Below are positions 6,267 to 10,635 of a DNA stretch of 10,635 nucleotides, piece by piece. A program made the position numbers and the translations under genes. Position 1 is the stretch's first letter. Each line of letters begins with the position of its first letter. The notes under the pieces were generated by a model. The model made no database searches, had not been told where the DNA came from, and saw only the letters and a list, made by a program, of their open reading frames with translations. This DNA comes from Rhodobiaceae bacterium. Its GTDB lineage: Bacteria; Pseudomonadota; Alphaproteobacteria; Parvibaculales; Parvibaculaceae. The DNA is taken from contig NVWR01000003.1 in the NCBI GenBank assembly GCA_002746275.1, positions 381,101 through 391,735 of the forward strand, in the 5' to 3' direction.

Positions 6267-8003
6267 ATGCACGATCTCATCATTAGGGGCGGAACCCTGG
6301 TCGACGGCACAGGGGCTGCACCACGGGCCGCAGACGTCGCCATCGACAATGGCATCATCACGCAGGTAGGCGAGGTCACTGGGACAGCCCACCGCGAAAT
6401 AGACGCAACCGGACTGCTGGTCACACCAGGCTGGGTGGATATTCACACCCATTATGACGGACAGGTCACCTGGGACCCGCTTGTCTCTCCTTCCTGCTGG
6501 CACGGCGTGACCACCGTCGTGATGGGTAATTGCGGCGTTGGCTTTGCCCCCGCACGCCCAGACCGTCACGACTGGCTGATCGAACTGATGGAAGGCGTCG
6601 AAGATATTCCAGGTGCAGCCCTCGCCGAAGGCATCAAGTGGAACTGGGAAACCTTCCCGGAATATATGGACAGTATCGAAAAACAACCGCACACCCTCGA
6701 CATCGCAACACAGGTGCCTCACGGCTCCGTCCGCGCTTATGTGATGGGCGACCGCGGTGCAAAGAACGAAGCCGCCAATGCGGACGACATCGCCGCAATG
6801 GCCAAAATCGTCCGGGAAGGTGTTGAAGCTGGCGCACTTGGTTTTTCAACCTCGCGGACCATGTTGCACCTTGCCAAAAACGGAGAACCAGTCCCCGGCA
6901 CGTTTGCCAACAAGGACGAACTTCTGGGCATTGGTCGTGCGCTGGGTGAAGCCGGCCATGGGGTTTTTGAAATGGCCTCAGACATGACGCCCGCCGAAGA
7001 CGAGTTCAACTGGATGAAGGAATTGTCCGCAGAAACAGGACTTCCCGTCACCTATGCTCTCCTTCAGTCCCCAGTGGATGCAGACAAGTGGCGCGACATG
7101 CTGGCGCTTACCGAAGCAGCCCGCAAAGAAGGGGCAAATGTCACCGCGCAGATCGCCTGTCGCCCGACGGGCATGGTGCTGGGATGGCAGAGCACAGTGC
7201 ATCCTTTTATCGCGCACCCTGCGTACCACGAGGTCGGTGAACTACCATTCGTGCAGCGTCTTGAGAAGCTGCGGGATCCGGAAATCCGCGCCCGCATTCT
7301 GGCGGACACGCCCATTGAGATCGGCCCTCTTGGAGCCATATTGACGCAAGGCTATGACCGCATGTTCCGTCTGGAGCACGAGGACGGCCTGGACTATGAA
7401 CCTCGCGCCGAAGACAGCGTCGCAGCTCTTGCCGAAAACACCGGACAGTCCCCCGCCGAGATTGTTTATGACATGCTCATGGAAAATGATGGTCGCGGCT
7501 ATGTCTATCTCCCGCTCCTCAACTATGCTCAGTTCAACTTCGACCATATTCTGGAAATGATGCAACACCCCGCAACGGTGTTGAGCCTGTCGGATGGCGG
7601 GGCCCATTGCGGCGTGATCTGTGACGCAAGTTTCCCGACCTACATGTTGACCCACTGGGTGCGCGACCGGACACGTGGAGAAACCCTTCCCCTCGAAGAA
7701 GCCGTTCGCATGCAAACCAGCAGAACAGCCCAGCTCTACGGCCTCCATGACCGGGGGATCATCGCGCCGGGCATGAAGGCCGACGTGAACGTCATCGACT
7801 TTGACAAGCTCCGTATTCTGGCCCCTGAAATGGTCTTCGACTTACCTGCCGACGGCAGGCGCATGATCCAGAAGGCCGAGGGCTACCGGGCGACGATCGT
7901 CAGTGGAATTGTCACCTTCGAAGATGGAGAGGCAACGGGAGAGATGCCGGGGCAACTCATCCGTGGTCCACAACGCGAGCCCACCGCCCAGGCTGCCGAA
8001 TAG
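6267..8003 (+). CDS. Amidohydrolase family protein, N-acyl-D-amino-acid deacylase-like
   Basis: Predicted cytoplasmic zinc-dependent hydrolase of the D-aminoacylase / N-acyl-D-glutamate deacylase branch of the amidohydrolase superfamily; 578 aa, longer than classical D-aminoacylases (about 480). Seen: an N-terminal beta-sandwich start, LIIRGGTLVDGTG, then GWVDIHTHYDGQ with metal ligands His60 and His62. GNCGVGFAP has Cys89 at the position of the metal-binding Cys of D-aminoacylase. Near the end come SDGGAHCGV, with Asp443 as the likely catalytic residue, and AQLYGLHDRGIIAPGMKAD, which closes the composite sandwich. No signal peptide. It sits 178 nt after the TRAP receptor with two hairpins in between, and an intrinsic terminator follows at 8017-8057. 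Known: many long members of this branch have no measured substrate, so hydrolysis of an N-acyl-D-amino acid is only the family-level guess. Confidence 0.88.
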   Translation: MHDLIIRGGTLVDGTGAAPRAADVAIDNGIITQVGEVTGTAHREIDATGLLVTPGWVDIHTHYDGQVTWDPLVSPSCWHGVTTVVMGNCGVGFAPARPDRHDWLIELMEGVEDIPGAALAEGIKWNWETFPEYMDSIEKQPHTLDIATQVPHGSVRAYVMGDRGAKNEAANADDIAAMAKIVREGVEAGALGFSTSRTMLHLAKNGEPVPGTFANKDELLGIGRALGEAGHGVFEMASDMTPAEDEFNWMKELSAETGLPVTYALLQSPVDADKWRDMLALTEAARKEGANVTAQIACRPTGMVLGWQSTVHPFIAHPAYHEVGELPFVQRLEKLRDPEIRARILADTPIEIGPLGAILTQGYDRMFRLEHEDGLDYEPRAEDSVAALAENTGQSPAEIVYDMLMENDGRGYVYLPLLNYAQFNFDHILEMMQHPATVLSLSDGGAHCGVICDASFPTYMLTHWVRDRTRGETLPLEEAVRMQTSRTAQLYGLHDRGIIAPGMKADVNVIDFDKLRILAPEMVFDLPADGRRMIQKAEGYRATIVSGIVTFEDGEATGEMPGQLIRGPQREPTAQAAE

Positions 8004-8016
8004 CCCAGCCATCAAA

Positions 8017-8057
8017 GCCCCATCTGGTAGGCGACCCGCCAGATGGGGCACTTTTTT
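8017..8057 (+). terminator. Intrinsic terminator of the amidohydrolase gene
   Basis: Arms GCCCCATCTGG (8017-8027) and CCAGATGGGGC (8039-8049) pair perfectly over 11 bp around an 11-nt loop, followed by AC and six T. It begins 14 nt after the amidohydrolase stop, so the GST gene downstream needs its own promoter. Confidence 0.92.
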
Positions 8058-8110
8058 GCCAACACCAGCCCCAAATTTCCGGGCACTCACGGGCAATTCA
8101 TCTGCGTCCG

Positions 8111-8130
8111 CTGGCGCAAGCAGGTGCCAG
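8111..8130 (+). promoter_or_regulatory. First hairpin of the GST gene leader
   Basis: CTGGCGC (8111-8117) pairs with GTGCCAG (8124-8130) over 7 bp, including one G:U, around a 6-nt loop. It lies one base before the larger inverted repeat at 8132-8170, so the GST transcript may carry a structured leader if transcription starts upstream of it. No T-tract follows. Confidence 0.4.
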
Positions 8131-8131
8131 T

Positions 8132-8170
8132 CCCTATCTTCAGATCAACAAAACTGAAAACCAGATAGGG
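8132..8170 (+). promoter_or_regulatory. Inverted repeat overlapping the GST ribosome binding site
   Basis: CCCTATCT (8132-8139) is perfectly complementary to AGATAGGG (8163-8170). Immediately inside, TCAG (8140-8143) can pair with CTGA (8154-8157), leaving a 10-nt loop and a 5-nt bulge. The AGGGAAG at 8167-8173, the only Shine-Dalgarno-like sequence before ATG 8182, lies partly in the 3' arm. Pairing would mask it. As DNA, the half-sites lie 31 bp apart (about three helical turns) and could be an operator. Either role is inference. Confidence 0.5.
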
Positions 8171-8181
8171 AAGCAAAGCTC

Positions 8182-8946
8182 ATGATCGACGTCTATTTTT
8201 GGCCGACCCCGAACGGCCGCAAGATCACCATCATGCTGGAAGAGTGCGGTCTGCCATACAAAATCGTGCCGGTGGACATTGGCGCGGGCGATCAGTTCAA
8301 GCCTGAGTTTTTGCGCATCTGCCCCAATAATCGCATGCCAGCCATTGTGGACCATGACCCTTTGGGGGGTGGCGAACCACTTTCCATCTTTGAATCCGGC
8401 GCCATCATGGAATATCTGGCGGAGAAGTCAGGCAAGTTCCTGCCAAAAGACCCCGCAGGCAAATATGCCGTACTGCAATGGCTGCACTGGCAGATGGCCA
8501 ACCTTGGTCCAATGATGGGCAACGCGAACCATTTCAAAAACTACGCAAAGAACATTGTTGATGATCCCGCACAACTTGAGTACGGACAGCGCCGCTTCAT
8601 CGGCGAGGTCGATCGCCTGGTCGGTGTCATGGACACACAGCTCTCAATTCATCCCTACCTTGCTGGCAAGGAATATTCCATCGCCGACATGATCACCTGG
8701 CCATGGGCGATGTTTGCCGGACGCCTAGCCGCCACGAAGGGCGAAAATTGGGATGCCTACCCCAATGTGAAACGCTGGGTCGACGAAGTGGGCGCCCGCG
8801 ATGCCGTAAAACGCGGCCAAGCAGCCGGTGGAGACCTCGGCAACAGAGAATTGACCCCAGAGGAAGAAGAAGCACGTCGCAAGCTGCTCTTCAACCAGAC
8901 CAACGAGACGGTGCGCAAGGCCCGCGAAGCCGCTTTAAAGGGCTGA
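8182..8946 (+). CDS. Nu-class glutathione S-transferase (YfcG/YghU-like)
   Basis: 254 aa cytoplasmic thiol-disulfide enzyme. Seen: an N-terminal thioredoxin-like domain (about 1-88) starting VYFWPTPNGRKITIMLEE. Thr9 and Asn11 match the TxN residues that contact glutathione disulfide in YfcG-type enzymes, in place of a catalytic Ser, Cys or Tyr. It continues through NNRMPAIVDHD and SIFESGAIMEYLAEK (glutathione-binding Glu-Ser). The C-terminal helical domain has WQMANLGPMMGNANHF and SIADMITWPW. Known: nu-class GSTs reduce disulfides such as 2-hydroxyethyl disulfide with glutathione and have modest peroxidase activity. The tail NRELTPEEEEARRKLLF onward is charged and probably helical. The leader holds two hairpins (8111-8130, 8132-8170). 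A decayed copy of the last 50 bases of the gene lies at 10403-10452. The substrate is unknown. Confidence 0.93.
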   Translation: MIDVYFWPTPNGRKITIMLEECGLPYKIVPVDIGAGDQFKPEFLRICPNNRMPAIVDHDPLGGGEPLSIFESGAIMEYLAEKSGKFLPKDPAGKYAVLQWLHWQMANLGPMMGNANHFKNYAKNIVDDPAQLEYGQRRFIGEVDRLVGVMDTQLSIHPYLAGKEYSIADMITWPWAMFAGRLAATKGENWDAYPNVKRWVDEVGARDAVKRGQAAGGDLGNRELTPEEEEARRKLLFNQTNETVRKAREAALKG

Positions 8947-9072
8947 AAGTTTGCGCCCGCGAGGTCGCAAGCCTCTCAAGGGTCATGCTTCTTTGCTGCA
9001 TATTAACGCCCGCCTGTAACACTACTTAAGGTCTAGCGTTTATTTCGCAACTCGCTGGTCAATCTTATGGGT

Positions 9073-9077
9073 GGAGG
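9073..9077 (+). promoter_or_regulatory. Ribosome binding site deciding the start of the degenerate EAL gene
   Basis: GGAGG lies ten bases before ATG 9088. The in-frame ATG at 9067 lies upstream of this site and has no purine-rich sequence of its own, so 9088 is preferred. Confidence 0.7.
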
Positions 9078-9087
9078 AACAGCACCA

Positions 9088-10353
9088 ATGACTGCTGTCA
9101 AAAAGGCAAAAAGCCCAGCGGCATCCCGTGGGCTTTTGCCAACAGATGCCACGGGGAAATTCGCAGGGCAGATGCAAATCCTGGGGCTAGAGAGCCTCAG
9201 ACGGCGAATAGGACAAAGCTGGGAAAAACACCACAAGACGATCCACCTAGCGATCGACAACATCATCTCCACACATCTGGGACCTCAAGATCTGGCAACC
9301 ATAGTGGGGGAGGATCATTACATCCTCATTTTTGCCCACGCCGATGAAAAAGAAGCCAAGCAGATCAGTTTCAAAATCGCGCAAGCCGTCTGTGCGGCAC
9401 TGGTTGGTGAAGAAAATTCGCAGCTCATCAAAGTTCGAACGCAAGTCGGTACGGTTCAAAAGACGGACATTGGTGACATCGTTTTCGCCCCCCTTGCGGA
9501 ACCGGAGGAGATTTCCGCGCCGCCTTCCGCAGAGGCAGAGCCAGTATCTATCGATGGACCAGCATTTAAAGTGGCAGTCAAAAAGGTCGTCAACTCACGA
9601 AAAAATGCCCAGAAGTCATATGAGATAGGCTTTTATCCGATATGGAACATGCGGCACGAAGTCCTTGTCGGATACGCTATGTTGCCTCTCCGTCGCAATG
9701 GTTTGGGACAAACCATCCGCGAACATGCCGTGCTGAACGAGGGTGCCTCCGACACAGATCACCAGCGGTTGGATGTTAATTTGCTGGAATCCAAAATTGA
9801 GATGGCAGCAGAGCTATATCAGAATTCCTTCACCTCACTCCTTCTGACCCAGATTCATTATCGCACACTCTCCTCTGCAGCCGGACGCGAAGAGGTTATG
9901 AATACCGTGCGGGAAATCCCAACATTCTTGCAAAAAACCCTCATGGTCGAAATCGTTGGCATCCCAGACAACACACCACCTTCCATCGTGACGCAACGAG
10001 CCGGCAGCTTGAGTTCATTTTTCCGAGCCCTAACAATTCGCATACCCAGGCTCGATTATCCCGTGGAGGATTGCGTCGCGATGAAAGCCTCCGCAGTCGC
10101 ATTTTCTCTCTCGCCCAAAATGAAAAATGCTGATTTACTCAATGGCGCGAGGGAAATGATACAGAAGGCCCGGGCCGAAAAACTGATGACCACCTTCGAA
10201 GGTGTCAGCAATTTTGATTTAGTAGAACCTCTCAAGGAAGCAGGGGCCGTATTTATTTCCGGAGATATCCTTGGCGGACCATATGACATCCCCGGAAATA
10301 TGAAGCCGCTTACTTTAAGGCAAATCCGACAAGGCGAAACCTCCCCTACCTAA
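9088..10353 (+). CDS. Degenerate EAL-domain protein with possible GGDEF-like N-terminal domain
   Basis: 421 aa, no signal peptide or membrane segment. Seen: residues about 178-410 follow the EAL (c-di-GMP phosphodiesterase) fold in order. IGFYPIWNMRHEVLVGYAML aligns with the segment carrying E-A-L, but reads Tyr196-Ala-Met. TSLLLTQIHYRTL stands for the S-V-N strand, LMVEIVGIP for ELTE, IRIPRLDYP for VKIDxFG, TTFEGVSNF for AEGVET, and AVFISGDILGGP for the final VQGYxxGxP. Metal and catalytic residues are mostly lost: EAL Glu, Asn, the Asp pair, the second Glu and Gln are gone; two Glu remain. Residues about 28-125 have an alternating pattern around IVGEDHYILIF that may be a vestigial GGDEF domain. 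An acidic/proline linker (about 135-158) joins the two. It is therefore probably a binding or regulatory protein, not an enzyme. It stands alone, transcribed like its neighbours. Confidence 0.78.
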   Translation: MTAVKKAKSPAASRGLLPTDATGKFAGQMQILGLESLRRRIGQSWEKHHKTIHLAIDNIISTHLGPQDLATIVGEDHYILIFAHADEKEAKQISFKIAQAVCAALVGEENSQLIKVRTQVGTVQKTDIGDIVFAPLAEPEEISAPPSAEAEPVSIDGPAFKVAVKKVVNSRKNAQKSYEIGFYPIWNMRHEVLVGYAMLPLRRNGLGQTIREHAVLNEGASDTDHQRLDVNLLESKIEMAAELYQNSFTSLLLTQIHYRTLSSAAGREEVMNTVREIPTFLQKTLMVEIVGIPDNTPPSIVTQRAGSLSSFFRALTIRIPRLDYPVEDCVAMKASAVAFSLSPKMKNADLLNGAREMIQKARAEKLMTTFEGVSNFDLVEPLKEAGAVFISGDILGGPYDIPGNMKPLTLRQIRQGETSPT

Positions 10354-10402
10354 GACGGTTCATGCCGCTGCGCCCCCGACGAACGATGCCCATCAAAACA
10401 TT

Positions 10403-10452
10403 CAGACCAACGAGACGCTGTGCGAGGTCCGCGAGGCCGCTTTGAAGGGCTG
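10403..10452 (+). pseudogene. Decayed copy of the 3' end of the GST gene
   Basis: These 50 bases match 8896-8945, the last 50 bases before the final base of the GST stop codon, at 44 of 50 positions without gaps. The same frame reads QTNETLCEVREAALKGW against QTNETVRKAREAALKG-stop. Four of the substitutions change an amino acid, two are silent, and the stop has become TGG. No start codon, thioredoxin fold or further GST sequence is recognisable upstream between the EAL-like gene and this fragment. It is best read as a relic of a second GST gene or of a local duplication. Confidence 0.85.
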
Positions 10453-10464
10453 GCATCAGATATT

Positions 10465-10493
10465 TTGTACTAAAAATACACCACTCTTGTAAT
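10465..10493 (+). promoter_or_regulatory. Weak sigma70-like promoter pattern
   Basis: TTGTAC (10465-10470) and TGTAAT (10488-10493) are 17 bp apart; the -10 matches five of six consensus bases and the -35 only three. An AT-rich inverted repeat (TATTTT...AAAATA, 10461-10478) covers the -35. A start near 10500 would run straight into the terminator hairpin, so this may be chance. Confidence 0.2.
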
Positions 10494-10499
10494 GCGGGC

Positions 10500-10530
10500 G
10501 CTGCGGAAAAATCCCGCAGCATTTTTTTTT
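10500..10530 (+). terminator. Intrinsic terminator downstream of the degenerate EAL gene
   Basis: GCTGCGG (10500-10506) pairs perfectly with CCGCAGC (10514-10520) around a 7-nt loop, followed by A and nine T. It is oriented for plus-strand transcription and is the first terminator after the EAL-like gene, 147 nt past its stop, beyond the GST relic. Confidence 0.92.
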
Positions 10531-10547
10531 CGTCATAGAAATGTCAT
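10530..10547 (+). promoter_or_regulatory. Candidate Pho box (PhoB binding site)
   Basis: Two GTCAT repeats start at 10532 and 10543, exactly 11 bp apart, with AT-rich DNA between. Compared with the consensus CTGTCATAWAWCTGTCAY, 14 of 18 positions agree. It lies just after a terminator, with no gene in the remaining 88 bases, so it would act on a gene beyond the right edge. No clear -10 element was seen at the expected distance. The match is from memory of the consensus, not a scored search. Confidence 0.4.
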
Positions 10548-10635
10548 GTCGTCCTTGGGCTGCCCTTGCTCCAGAAATACGTTTCTACGTTTGCTTGCAT
10601 GCGGCTGCACGCCACACGCAACATATCCATTTTTG

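Noticed and set aside
7242..7748. 168-codon minus-strand open frame inside the amidohydrolase gene
   Set aside because: The plus strand encodes the metal-site and catalytic motifs here; the antisense frame shows no recognisable motif.
8703..9029. Plus-strand frame overlapping the GST 3' end
   Set aside because: Arg/Pro-rich out-of-frame reading of the GST gene without ribosome binding site.
8950..9066. Promoter or terminator between GST and the EAL-like gene
   Set aside because: Only 4-5 bp stems without a T-run, and a poor TTGCTG / TAACAC pair at 18 bp; not strong enough to annotate.

Overview
The window looks like chromosomal DNA of an alphaproteobacterium. The reasons are the yggT – DUF167 – folD gene order, a Tat-exported TRAP substrate-binding protein, a nu-class glutathione transferase and an N-acyl-D-amino-acid deacylase-like amidohydrolase. 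A marine or soil Hyphomicrobiales/Parvibaculales-type organism would fit, but this is inference from gene content. There are no phage genes, transposases, CRISPR arrays or rRNA genes.

Left part (1–2788, all minus strand): a tightly packed gene cluster read right to left. It runs yggT, a DUF167 gene, folD, an aldo/keto reductase, and the first 75 codons of a secreted serine beta-lactamase-like protein cut by the window edge. Gaps are a 4-nt overlap, about 32 nt, 11 nt and 7 nt, so these are probably co-transcribed. The DUF167 gene appears to start at a CTG that overlaps the yggT stop.

Middle (2941–8057, plus strand): tRNA-Ala(CGC), then a complete three-gene TRAP transporter: small permease (dctQ-type), large permease (dctM-type) and a Tat-signal binding protein (dctP-type). 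An amidohydrolase of the N-acyl-D-amino-acid deacylase type follows. A strong hairpin and then an AT-rich UUCG-loop terminator/attenuator separate the transporter from the amidohydrolase. A classical intrinsic terminator closes the amidohydrolase. A plausible reading is that the transporter imports an organic acid or acylated amino acid and the amidohydrolase acts on it; the substrate cannot be read from the sequence.

Right part (8058–10635, plus strand): a nu-class GST gene with a two-hairpin leader that can mask its ribosome binding site. Next is a 421-codon gene whose product has a recognisable but catalytically dead EAL domain and a possible vestigial GGDEF-like domain. After it lie a 50-nt decayed copy of the GST 3' end, an intrinsic terminator and, at the right edge, a PhoB-box-like double repeat that probably belongs to a gene outside the window.

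Most of the window is ordinary housekeeping and transport. The items that most deserve a second look are the degenerate EAL protein, the GST duplication scar, the non-AUG start of the DUF167 gene, the GST leader and the missing binding arginine in the TRAP receptor. No clearly new multi-gene system is visible.
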